A DNA stretch of 35,994 bases from Actinomycetota bacterium (GTDB lineage: Bacteria; Actinomycetota; Thermoleophilia; RBG-16-64-13), in contig JAAYJE010000115.1 in assembly GCA_012523095.1 (NCBI GenBank), positions 1-35,994 of the forward strand, in the 5' to 3' direction. Below are positions 16,852-24,904 of this stretch, piece by piece. Numbering within the stretch: the first letter of the stretch is position 1; each line of letters begins with the position of its first letter. Both the position numbers and the translations under genes were made by a program. The notes under the pieces are model-generated. The model saw nothing but the letters and a program-made list of their open reading frames with translations, was not told the DNA's origin and made no database searches.

Positions 16852-17754
16852 ATGGACGCTATGCTGAACTCCATACCGTATAGTGAACAACCCTCAGGTG
16901 AGCAGGGCGGGGAGGGAAGCAAGGATTCCTACCTGCAGTCGGTGCCTGCTGTGGACCAGTCGATCCGTCTCTTGTTCACCCTCGCCAACACGGTAGGCGG
17001 CGAGGCGTCGCTGACCGAACTGGTCAAACAGGTGGGCATCAGTAAGAGCAAGGGCCTCGCCATCCTCAACACCCTGCGCCACGCGGGACTGGTGACGCGC
17101 AACGACCGCACCAAGAACTACCGGTTGGGGCCGAACGTACTTCTGCTCAGTCGGGCGCTCATCAACAACACCGACATCGGACAAGAGGCCGCTCCCTATC
17201 TGGAGGAGCTGGCGGCGCAGACAGGCTGCAGCATCCACCTGGGGGTGGTGTCGGGGGAGACCATGTTCGTCGCGGCCCGCCGGCACGCGCCGGGTGGTAC
17301 ATATATCGCTATCGACGTAGGGCAACGCTACCCCTTGACTTGGGGCGCTCACGGCCGAGCCTATCTCGCCACGTTGTCCCCCGAGGATCTGGAGCGACGG
17401 CTGTCGCAGAGCTCCATCCTCCAGGCCGGCGAGACCGCGCGGGACGCTATCGACCGGGAGACTCTCCGCACCGAGGTGGATGAGAGTAGAAAGTTGGGGT
17501 ACGGGGCGGCGCTGGGGACCACATGGTCGGGACTCAACGCGGTGAGCGCCGTGACGAAGGTCGAGTTTCCCGAAGAGCCCGGCTTGAGGCGGGTGGCGGG
17601 TTTCGTGGTAGCCGTGGGTTCCTTCTCGCCGGAGCGGGCTCGCGAGATCGGTCTGAAGACTCTGGAGACGGCGGAGAGGATCAGTCGCGAATTGGGCCCC
17701 TTGCTCCGGACCGTCAACCTGCACTTTCCACTTTCCAGACCTCTCCTCACATGA
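16852..17754 (+). CDS. IclR-family transcriptional regulator
   Basis: 300 residues from the ATG at 16852. The N-terminal winged HTH has V-P-A-V-D-Q-S-I-R-L-L, then A-S-L-T-E-L-V-K-Q-V-G-I-S-K-S-K and N-Y-R-L-G-P. The C-terminal GAF-like effector domain has C-S-I-H-L-G-V-V-S-G, then P-L-T-W-G-A-H-G-R-A and a G-Y-G-A-A-L-G-T segment. About 25 disordered N-terminal residues precede the HTH. An upstream TTG in the same frame lies in the -35 box and cannot be the start. IclR proteins sense small acids and often control catabolic genes. This one sits between the first importer and the PrpD/HyuA/HyuB operon, so it probably controls one or both. Another start at 16861 is possible. Confidence 0.9.
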   Translation: MDAMLNSIPYSEQPSGEQGGEGSKDSYLQSVPAVDQSIRLLFTLANTVGGEASLTELVKQVGISKSKGLAILNTLRHAGLVTRNDRTKNYRLGPNVLLLSRALINNTDIGQEAAPYLEELAAQTGCSIHLGVVSGETMFVAARRHAPGGTYIAIDVGQRYPLTWGAHGRAYLATLSPEDLERRLSQSSILQAGETARDAIDRETLRTEVDESRKLGYGAALGTTWSGLNAVSAVTKVEFPEEPGLRRVAGFVVAVGSFSPERAREIGLKTLETAERISRELGPLLRTVNLHFPLSRPLLT

Positions 17755-17824
17755 ACCGGCCACGGGGTGGGTATGGGCTCTGTGGGCCCGGACGTCTCGA
17801 CATCGAGCCACAAGGAAGAAGACC

Positions 17825-19261
17825 ATGATAGACACCGACTCGAAGGAGCCGAAGCCCGATGCCACACAGCTCTTCGTAGCCAACTTCTGCGGGGTACGCT
17901 ACGAAGATCTGCCGCCGGAGGTGGTGGCCGTCACTAAGGATCAGGTCCTCGATTTCTTCGGCGTGGCGCTGGGCGGGTCTTCCGAGGCCGGAGTGGGCGA
18001 GATGAGAGACCTGGTGTTGGAGTGGGGAGGGGCGCCTCAGAGCAGCACCCTCCGCTGGGGAGACAGGCTTCCGGCGCCGAATGCCGCGCAGGTCAACGCT
18101 ACTATGGCGCACTCGCTCGATTTCGACGACGTGCACGAGGACGCCATTATGCATCCGGGCGTCGTCACCATTCCGACGGCGTTGGCAATGAGCGAATACC
18201 TGGCCGGTACGGAAGGCCGCGTGGTCGGCGGGCCCGAGTTCATCACCGCAGTGGCCCTGGGCACCGACTTCATCTGCCGGCTGGGTCTTGCGACCAGACC
18301 GGGCGAGAACATCCACGCCTTCGGATGGCACCTCACCACCCTCTATGGCTACATGACTGCCGCCGCGGTGGCCGCCCGCCTCTTGGGCCTGGACGCCGAC
18401 GGTGTCACCAACGCCATAGGCATCGGCTATCACCAGTCATCCGGTAACGGCCAGTGCGTCAAGGACGGGGCGCTGACCAAGAGGATGGGCCCGGGCATGG
18501 CGGTGAGGGGAGGCATAGCTTCGGCTCTGATGGCGAAGCGCGGCATCACCGGCGCACGCAACTCTCTGGAGGGCCAGGCGGGCATCTATCAGGTCTACCA
18601 CGGAGGGTCGTACTCCCGGGAGATCCTGGTGGACGATCTGGGCAGGCGCTTCGAAGGCGTGAACGTCTCCATCAAACCGTATCCGTGCTGCCGGGGGGTG
18701 CATCCCTTCATAGACGCGGCTCTGGCGTTGGTCGCCAAGTACGACGTCCGGCCTGAGGAGGCGAAGAGTATCCTCATCAACTGTGGAGAGGGCACCAACT
18801 TCCTTCTAGCCACTCCGTTCGAGTCGAAAGCGCGACCGAGGACCTTCGTGGATTCTCAGTTCAGCATCATATGGGGAGTAGCGACCGCTCTTGCTCGGCG
18901 CAGGGCGACCCTGGACGACTTCACCGAGACCGCCATCAAGAGCCCCGACATCCTCGATGTCTCAGCGAAGATCAGCGTGCAGGTGGACCCCGAGCTGAAC
19001 CGCGGAGACGTGGGCATCGAGCCCGCCAGAGTGAGTGTCACCACCACGGACGGCCGGGTTCTTACCGAGCAGGTGGATCTCCCGACCGGTACCCCGTCGC
19101 GACCGCTCTCGTTCGCCGACATCGGACGCAAGTTCGAGGACTGCCTGGCCCATGCCGGACATCCGCTCCCTGCCGCGAACGCGCACCGCTTGGTGGGGGC
19201 GGTCGCCAATCTGGAGAAGTCGGATGACGTCTGCGACATGATCGCTCTGGCGAAGCGATAG
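17825..19261 (+). CDS. MmgE/PrpD-family protein
   Basis: 478 residues, full length for the family that includes 2-methylcitrate dehydratase and cis-aconitate decarboxylase. Recognisable parts are D-F-F-G-V-A-L-G-G (about 40), N-A-T-M-A-H-S-L-D-F-D-D-V-H (about 92-105), H-P-G-V-V-T-I-P-T-A-L-A (about 111), A-F-G-W-H-L-T-T-L-Y-G near 163, and the helical-to-lid region P-Y-P-C-C-R-G-V-H-P near 285, where family members normally have P-x-C-x-x-x-H. It most likely catalyses hydration/dehydration or decarboxylation of a di- or tricarboxylic acid. It lies 70 nt after the IclR gene and starts the catabolic run. PrpD relatives beside HyuA/HyuB genes are common but rarely characterised. Confidence 0.9.
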   Translation: MIDTDSKEPKPDATQLFVANFCGVRYEDLPPEVVAVTKDQVLDFFGVALGGSSEAGVGEMRDLVLEWGGAPQSSTLRWGDRLPAPNAAQVNATMAHSLDFDDVHEDAIMHPGVVTIPTALAMSEYLAGTEGRVVGGPEFITAVALGTDFICRLGLATRPGENIHAFGWHLTTLYGYMTAAAVAARLLGLDADGVTNAIGIGYHQSSGNGQCVKDGALTKRMGPGMAVRGGIASALMAKRGITGARNSLEGQAGIYQVYHGGSYSREILVDDLGRRFEGVNVSIKPYPCCRGVHPFIDAALALVAKYDVRPEEAKSILINCGEGTNFLLATPFESKARPRTFVDSQFSIIWGVATALARRRATLDDFTETAIKSPDILDVSAKISVQVDPELNRGDVGIEPARVSVTTTDGRVLTEQVDLPTGTPSRPLSFADIGRKFEDCLAHAGHPLPAANAHRLVGAVANLEKSDDVCDMIALAKR

Positions 19262-19306
19262 GCGATGGCCGCAGGATCCAGGACATAAAACGGAAGGGCG
19301 CGGCGA

Positions 19307-21487
19307 GTGGGCTACTACATCGGAGTAGACGGAGGAGGCACCTTCACCGACTGCGCCGCCATGGACGAAACGGGCCGCCTCTACTACGCCAAGGCCGCCA
19401 CCACCCAGGAGGACTTCGCCGTCGGCATGTTTGCCGCCCTCGCCGCCCTCGCTGAAGAATGCGGGACTACTGTCACCGATCTGGTCGCCGGGACCGAACG
19501 TCTCAGTCTTGGGACCACCGTGGGTACGAACCTGCTGGTGGAGAGGCGGGGTGCGCGCACCGGTTTGTTGGCCACGGCGGGTCATGGGGACTCCATCCTC
19601 ATGATGCGCGGCACCGGCCGCACGGCAGGGCTGGAGCCGGACCTCCTATTCCATCCTCAGGCCACCGCGAAGCCGGTGCCTCTAACGCCCCGGGCTCTTA
19701 TCGCGGAGATCGACGAGCGCATGGACTACAAGGGCGACGAGATCGTGCCTCTGGACGAGGAGGCGGTCGAAGCCGCCGTTTGCCGGTTGGTGCGCGAAGC
19801 AGGCGTTACCGCCATCGCCATCGCCTTTCTGTTCTCGTTCAAGAATCCTGCCCACGAACTTCGGGCCATGGAGATTGTTCGGAGGGTGGCGCCCGATGTC
19901 TATGTATGCTGCTCTCACCAGGTAGCGCCTCGCCTGGGCGAATACGAACGGACCGTGGCGACCGTCATCAACAGTTACGTCGCCCCGGCCTCGGCGGCCT
20001 ACTTCGGCCGGGCCGCCGACCGTCTGCGCGAGACGGGGCTGAGGCATCCGCTTCTCGTCATGCAGGTGTCTGGAGGAGTGCTGCCGGCCGCCAAGGCGGC
20101 GGAGATACCTCTCACCTCGCTGGGCTCGGGCCCGGTCGGGGGGTTGATCGGCTCCCTGTCTCTGGCCCGCCGACTCGGCCACACGAACATCATCGCCACC
20201 GACATGGGCGGGACCTCCTTCGAGGTGGGCCTGATAATTGGCGGCGAGCCCCTGGTGGGCGATGAGAACGTCATCGACCAGTACCGCTACAGGCTTCCCC
20301 GGCTGGAGACCACCTCCATCGCCTGTGGAGGGGGCAGTCTGGCCCGGCTCGATCCTCACAGCCGCTCGATTCGTGTGGGTCCCGAAAGCGCAGGCGCCGA
20401 ACCCGGACCGGTCTGCTACCGACGGGGCGGCACAGAGCCTACGGTGACCGACGCCGATCTGGTGCTGGGTCTATTGTCGGCTGACGGCTTCCTGGGAGGG
20501 CGCATGCCGCTCGACCGGGAGGCCGCCGTGGCCGCCGTCGCTGCCCTGGGAGAGCAGGTGGGGTTGGGCCCTGACGAGACGGCGGCCGGCATCGTGCGCA
20601 TCAACAACACCAGGGCGGCCGAGCTGATCAGGCAGCAGACCGTGGTGCGCGGATACGATCCGCGAGACTTCCTGGTCTACGCCTACGGGGGAGCAGGCCC
20701 GCTTCATGCCTTCGCCTTCGCTCAAGAACTAGGGGTGAAGGGCGTGGTGGTGCCGTTGGGCAACGGGGCCTCTACCCTGTCGGCCTACGGCTGCTCGACT
20801 TCCGATCTGGTGCTGAACATCGAGAGAGAACAGGTCTTGTTCGCCCCCTTCCCTGTGGACGAACTCAACAGTTTGGTGGCGGAGCTCGAAAGCCGGGCGC
20901 TCGCGTCGATGAGCGGGATGGGGAGGGGCGCCGGGGAGGTGGAGATCGAGCGGTATGGACTCATGCGTTATAGCGGTCAATGGCTGCATAGCCTGCTGGT
21001 GCGTCTGCCCCCGGGCGAGCTGACCGCCGAAGCCCTCGAGCGGGCCGTCGACGACTTCCGCTCTATGTACGACACTTTGTATGGTTCGGGAGCCGGTCTC
21101 GTCTCGCAGGGTGTGGAGCTCATCACCACCCGGATACATGCGGTCGTCCGTCTGTCTCGTCCGGATCAGGCAGTGGAGAAGGCCTCAAGGAAGCCGCTGC
21201 CCCGCGTCGGGCGTCTTGGGACTCGGGAGATATTCTGGCCTGACCACATGGGGCGCCTCGAGAGTGAGGTGTTCGACGGTCGTCAGTTGCGCCATGGCAA
21301 TCGCGTCCCCGGGCCCGCTGTGATCGAACTGCCTTATACCTCCATCGCCGTGGGCGTGGGGCAGACTCTGGACTGCGACGTGTTCGGCAACTTCGTGCTG
21401 CGTCTCAACCGGCCGGGGAGCTCAGCCGCGACCCACATGGGAGCCGCCGCCACGTCCGTTGGAGCCTCCGCCGGAGGGTCTCGCTGA
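19307..21487 (+). CDS. HyuA-like ATPase subunit of hydantoinase/oxoprolinase/acetone-carboxylase family
   Basis: 726 residues from a GTG. The N-terminal phosphate loop G-V-D-G-G-G-T-F-T-D (about 6-15) and the central T-D-M-G-G-T-S-F-E-V-G near residue 300 are the actin-like ATP-binding motifs of the family. I-A-C-G-G-G-S and G-P-E-S-A-G-A-E-P-G-P (about 340-368) follow, with A-Y-G-G-A-G-P-L-H-A-F near 465. The family phosphorylates or activates its substrate with ATP, for lactam hydrolysis or for carboxylation of ketones. The partner gene follows with one-base overlap (TGATG). Because the partner carries a gamma-like zinc domain, I favour an ATP-dependent carboxylase of acetone/acetophenone-carboxylase type. 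The Ala/Ser-rich tail of about 25 residues is an extra. Confidence 0.9.
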   Translation: MGYYIGVDGGGTFTDCAAMDETGRLYYAKAATTQEDFAVGMFAALAALAEECGTTVTDLVAGTERLSLGTTVGTNLLVERRGARTGLLATAGHGDSILMMRGTGRTAGLEPDLLFHPQATAKPVPLTPRALIAEIDERMDYKGDEIVPLDEEAVEAAVCRLVREAGVTAIAIAFLFSFKNPAHELRAMEIVRRVAPDVYVCCSHQVAPRLGEYERTVATVINSYVAPASAAYFGRAADRLRETGLRHPLLVMQVSGGVLPAAKAAEIPLTSLGSGPVGGLIGSLSLARRLGHTNIIATDMGGTSFEVGLIIGGEPLVGDENVIDQYRYRLPRLETTSIACGGGSLARLDPHSRSIRVGPESAGAEPGPVCYRRGGTEPTVTDADLVLGLLSADGFLGGRMPLDREAAVAAVAALGEQVGLGPDETAAGIVRINNTRAAELIRQQTVVRGYDPRDFLVYAYGGAGPLHAFAFAQELGVKGVVVPLGNGASTLSAYGCSTSDLVLNIEREQVLFAPFPVDELNSLVAELESRALASMSGMGRGAGEVEIERYGLMRYSGQWLHSLLVRLPPGELTAEALERAVDDFRSMYDTLYGSGAGLVSQGVELITTRIHAVVRLSRPDQAVEKASRKPLPRVGRLGTREIFWPDHMGRLESEVFDGRQLRHGNRVPGPAVIELPYTSIAVGVGQTLDCDVFGNFVLRLNRPGSSAATHMGAAATSVGASAGGSR

Positions 21488-23886
21488 TGAACGCCGTCAC
21501 TCGCGACGACGCGTTGGGGACCACGGACCTCCCATGGGACGGCATCGCGCGCGGCTACGCCCCGCCGGACGTGCTCTCCATCAACTCGCGCCTGAGGCTG
21601 CAGACCGCTGAGGAGCCCGAGGTAGACCCCATCACCTATGAGGTCATACGCAACAGTCTCCAGAACATCAACCTGGAGAACGGTCACACCATCCAGAAAC
21701 TCAGCATATCGCCCATCACCATGATCAATCGGGACTTCCAGTGCGCCATCCTCACCGAGATGGGCGACGTGATGTTCATGGGGCCGTATCTCATGTACCT
21801 GGCAAACACGTTGGGCATCATGACCAAGTGGATCCTTGAGAACCGCAGTGAGAGCCCCGGGATCGACGACGGCGACGTGTTCCTCAACACCGATCCGTAT
21901 GTGGGAAGTTCCCATCAGCAGGACACGGGACTGACCTCCCCGGTGTTCTGGGAGGGGGAGCTGTTCTGCTGGGTGGCCAACTCGGTGCATTACAGCGACG
22001 TCGGTGGACCGGCCCCCGGAAGCTTCTGCCTGAGTTCCACCGACATCTGGGAAGACCCGCCTCTGTTCCCGCCTATGAAGCTGGTTGAGCGAGGTCGAGT
22101 GCGCGCCGACATGGAGCAGTTGTACCTTCGTCAGTCGCGGGTGCCGTCGACGGTGGGCATGGACCTCCATGCCGCTCTTGCCGGCCTGACGGTATCTCGA
22201 CAGCGCATTATCAAGCTCCTTGAGCGTTACGGAGCGCAGACGGTGAAGGCAGTCATGAGGAAAACCCTGGACGCGAGCGAACGGGCCTTCGTCGACAAGC
22301 TGCATATGATCCCCGACGGACGCTGGGCCGAGCGTATTTATACCGAGGCTGCGGTCCCCGGCGACCGAGGCATCTATGTGAGTCGAGTGAACATCGTCAA
22401 AGAAGGAGATCGTCTCTACGTTGATAACGAGGGCACCTCGCCGCAGATCGGAGCCATCAACAACACATACGCGGCGTTCGTAGGGGCGGTACTCGCCCCC
22501 CTCACTCTGATGCTGGCGTACGATCTGGGGGGCGTCTGCGGGGGCGTGAGCCGCCGGGTCGAGTTCCGGCCGGTCCCCGGCACGATCACCTGCGCCGACT
22601 ACCCTGCCCCGGTGAGTAGCGCGGGCGTATGCAACATGCCCATGGTGGTCGCCACTGCGACCGGTGCTGTGGCCAAGATGCTGGCCTGCGCCGATCCCCC
22701 TTTGCGGGACAAGGCCATCGGCATTGCCGATGTACATGCCTACGGCGGTTGGATATTCAACGGCATCGACCAGCGCGGCCGCTTCTTCATGGCGATGCAT
22801 TCGGGCATGGCGCCCGGCGCCGTGCCGGCCTCGACATCCCGGGACGGCATAGACACGGGCGGCATCTATTGGGTGCCGGGGATGGAGGCGTCCAACGTCG
22901 AGGACAACGAGACCTCTTGGCCGGTGCTCACTCTGTATCGTCGCCAGAACCGCGCCGACGCCGCGGGCGCCGGCCGCTACAGAAGCGGAGTGGCCGCCGA
23001 GGAGGCTTGGATGCTTCACGGCACCGATGAGCTCGACACCCAGGTATACAACAACGAGAGTTTCGCCAAGTGTCAGGGGCTGCTGGGCGGCAACCCGGGT
23101 GGCCGGGCCTTCTTCCGTTGGAAACGGAACACCGACATCTCCGCGCGTATCGCCGCCGGCGACATCCCTCAGGACTTTGACGAGGTGGAGGGCGAAGAGG
23201 TCCCTCTGTCCTGGAAGGGCAGGCCGATACGACTCGAACGCGATTCGGTGTGGACCCTGAATCTACCCAACTTCGCCGGTTACGGTGATCCGCTCGACCG
23301 CGACCCCGAACTGGTTGGACGGGACGTGGCGCAGGGTGTGACGACAGTCGGCGAGGCCTTGGAGGTCTACGGGGTGACCGTCGGCCAGGAAGGCTTGGTG
23401 GACGAGAAGGCGACGGCGGCCGGGCGGGCCGCCATCAGGAAGCGGCGACTGAAAGAGGGGGTGGCGGACCCGGCCGTCATGTCGCCCCCGGACGCCTGGG
23501 CTGCGGCGTCCACCGGGGTGGCGGGGTCTTCCCAAGCTCCCGTGAACGGCGGGCGCGCAAGGGTGATCATCAACGAGAACCTGAGTCTCGTCCGGACTGC
23601 AGGGGAGACCGGGTTTGAGGCCGGCTTGGGACCTGCGTCGCGCACCCGTTACGTATGCGCCTGCGGGCAGGACCTCGCTCCCGGGGAGACCGACTTCAAA
23701 AAAGGCTGCCTGGTGAAGGAGAGTCCGGTGGACGCGATTGGTCCGGGATACACGTCGTTCGACATGGAGATGACGGAGAAGATGTGTTTCAGAGAGTTCT
23801 TCTGCCCTCGGTGCGGAGCGCGTCTTGCCACCGAAGTGGCCCGTGTCGGAGACGAGTATCTCTGGGACATCGAGTTGCGGCTCTGA
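21487..23886 (+). CDS. HyuB-like subunit fused to an acetone-carboxylase-gamma-like zinc domain
   Basis: 799 residues. After about 30 lead residues the HyuB domain begins D-P-I-T-Y-E-V-I-R-N-S-L and contains N-T-D-P-Y-V-G-S-S-H-Q-Q-D (about 137-149), P-G-S-F-C-L-S-S-T-D-I-W-E-D, and the characteristic C-terminal half with Y-R-S-G-V-A near 498. A Pro/Ala-rich stretch around residue 670-700 leads into a final domain of about 80 residues. That domain has Cys724-x-Cys726 (Y-V-C-A-C-G-Q-D-L) and Cys773-x2-Cys776 (F-C-P-R-C-G-A-R-L), a zinc-ribbon pattern resembling the small gamma subunit of acetone carboxylases. HyuB alone is usually 500-600 residues, so this is a gene fusion. With the upstream ATPase it would form a two-polypeptide carboxylase. 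Hydantoinase activity is the alternative. Confidence 0.88.
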   Translation: MNAVTRDDALGTTDLPWDGIARGYAPPDVLSINSRLRLQTAEEPEVDPITYEVIRNSLQNINLENGHTIQKLSISPITMINRDFQCAILTEMGDVMFMGPYLMYLANTLGIMTKWILENRSESPGIDDGDVFLNTDPYVGSSHQQDTGLTSPVFWEGELFCWVANSVHYSDVGGPAPGSFCLSSTDIWEDPPLFPPMKLVERGRVRADMEQLYLRQSRVPSTVGMDLHAALAGLTVSRQRIIKLLERYGAQTVKAVMRKTLDASERAFVDKLHMIPDGRWAERIYTEAAVPGDRGIYVSRVNIVKEGDRLYVDNEGTSPQIGAINNTYAAFVGAVLAPLTLMLAYDLGGVCGGVSRRVEFRPVPGTITCADYPAPVSSAGVCNMPMVVATATGAVAKMLACADPPLRDKAIGIADVHAYGGWIFNGIDQRGRFFMAMHSGMAPGAVPASTSRDGIDTGGIYWVPGMEASNVEDNETSWPVLTLYRRQNRADAAGAGRYRSGVAAEEAWMLHGTDELDTQVYNNESFAKCQGLLGGNPGGRAFFRWKRNTDISARIAAGDIPQDFDEVEGEEVPLSWKGRPIRLERDSVWTLNLPNFAGYGDPLDRDPELVGRDVAQGVTTVGEALEVYGVTVGQEGLVDEKATAAGRAAIRKRRLKEGVADPAVMSPPDAWAAASTGVAGSSQAPVNGGRARVIINENLSLVRTAGETGFEAGLGPASRTRYVCACGQDLAPGETDFKKGCLVKESPVDAIGPGYTSFDMEMTEKMCFREFFCPRCGARLATEVARVGDEYLWDIELRL

Positions 23887-23905
23887 CGAGAAGAAGGAGA
23901 CCACG

Positions 23906-24700
23906 ATGCTGTTAGAGGGTCGAGTGGCCGTCGTCACCGGAGGAGCTAAGGGTATGGGGCGGGCCATCTGCCGGTTGTTCGCGGAGGAAGGCGCCAAGGT
24001 GACCGTCGCCGACGTCGACGTGCCCGGGGCCCGGGAGACCCTGCGTTTGGTCGAGGAGGCCGGTGGGCAGGGCCTGGCTGTGGAGTGCGACGTGACGAAG
24101 GCTGCGCAGGTCAAGGCGATGACGGCCGCCACCGTTAAGGCCTTCGGCAGGCTCGATATCCTGGTCAACAACGCCGGGGCCGTGGTGGGCGCGCACGGCA
24201 GGCCGACCAACCTCGAGGTCCTCTCCGAAGACGCCTGGGACCGGGTGGTCGACCTGAACCTCAAGGGCGTCTTCTTGTGCAGCAAAGAAGCCGTGCCCCA
24301 CATGAAGGCGGGCGGGTACGGCAAGATCGTGAACATGACGTCGCTGGGCGCCATCAGTCCCCCGTCACCGCACCCTCACTACCACGCGGCCAAGGGCGGC
24401 GTTGTGAGCCTCACTTACGACATGGCGGCCGAGCTCGGGCCGCACAACATCTACGTCAACGCCATCATGCCGGGGCCGGTGCGTACGCCCTTCTTCGACA
24501 CCATAGTGGAGTCCAAGACTACCGAGGAGACCGCGGCCTTTTTCGCCATGATCGGGGGGCAGGCGCCCCTGGGCCGGATGGGAGAGCCGGAGGATATCGC
24601 CAAGGCGGCGCTCTTCTTCGCCTCGGACATGTCGTCGTACGTGACGGGCACGGTGCTGCCTGTGTCGGGCGGTCTCCCGTTGCCCCGCCAGAACCCGTGA
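23906..24700 (+). CDS. Short-chain dehydrogenase/reductase
   Basis: 264 residues from ATG 23906 with AAGAAGGAGA upstream. The frame is open further back into the HyuB gene, but that part is shadow. Motifs: T-G-G-A-K-G-M-G cofactor loop (about 11-18), D-V adenine pocket, N-N-A-G (about 88-91), N-M-T-S-L-G with the catalytic Ser, Y-H-A-A-K (Tyr/Lys pair, about 160-164), and V-S-G-G near the end. It should be a cytoplasmic NAD(P)-dependent alcohol or 3-hydroxyacyl dehydrogenase. It sits 19 nt after the carboxylase subunit in the same operon and differs clearly from the other two SDRs in the window, so these are separate enzymes, not recent copies. Confidence 0.92.
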   Translation: MLLEGRVAVVTGGAKGMGRAICRLFAEEGAKVTVADVDVPGARETLRLVEEAGGQGLAVECDVTKAAQVKAMTAATVKAFGRLDILVNNAGAVVGAHGRPTNLEVLSEDAWDRVVDLNLKGVFLCSKEAVPHMKAGGYGKIVNMTSLGAISPPSPHPHYHAAKGGVVSLTYDMAAELGPHNIYVNAIMPGPVRTPFFDTIVESKTTEETAAFFAMIGGQAPLGRMGEPEDIAKAALFFASDMSSYVTGTVLPVSGGLPLPRQNP

Positions 24701-24776
24701 GAAGGGCCACTGAAGACTTGAAGACGAATGAGAGCCGGAGCACGAGGACAGTCGTGATAGAGGAACGGATAAGGCC

Positions 24777-24888
24777 ATGAGCAGCGAGAAGAGCGCCGGG
24801 CGACTCTTTGGGTCCTCAGAACAAGCTCCTGACCCAGGACATGCGGAAGGCCATACGCGAGGAGCTGAGTGACGGACTAGACGACTGA
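24777..24888 (+). pseudogene. Possible small protein gene broken by one extra base
   Basis: ATG 24777 opens M-S-S-E-K-S-A-G-R-L-F-G. In that frame it runs on to a TGA at 24870-24872 (31 residues). If one base near 24813 is skipped, it continues instead P-Q-N-K-L-L-T-Q-D-M-R-K-A-I-R-E-E-L-S-D and ends G-L-D-D at TGA 24886-24888, a more protein-like charged helix of about 36 residues. It lies in the 204-nt gap before the mutase-like gene. I do not recognise it. It could be a true small ORF in the first frame, a decayed gene, or a sequencing error. Confidence 0.3.
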
Positions 24889-24904
24889 GAGTGGAGGGAC
24901 GGCT

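Noticed and set aside
21334-23019. 561-codon open frame on the minus strand opposite the HyuB-like gene
   Set aside because: It is rich in His, Arg, Gly and Ala with no domain pattern, and lies wholly antisense to a gene with clear family motifs. This is normal for GC-rich third positions.
23825-23905. Upstream extension of the SDR reading frame
   Set aside because: It lies inside the zinc-domain coding region of the HyuB-like gene. ATG 23906 fits the SDR N-terminus and has AAGGAG upstream.
24701-24904. Cobalamin riboswitch before the glutamate-mutase-like gene
   Set aside because: GCCACTG at about 24706-24712 resembles the B12 box. The other conserved elements of the riboswitch are absent, and the box sits directly after the SDR stop codon, so it is a chance 7-mer.
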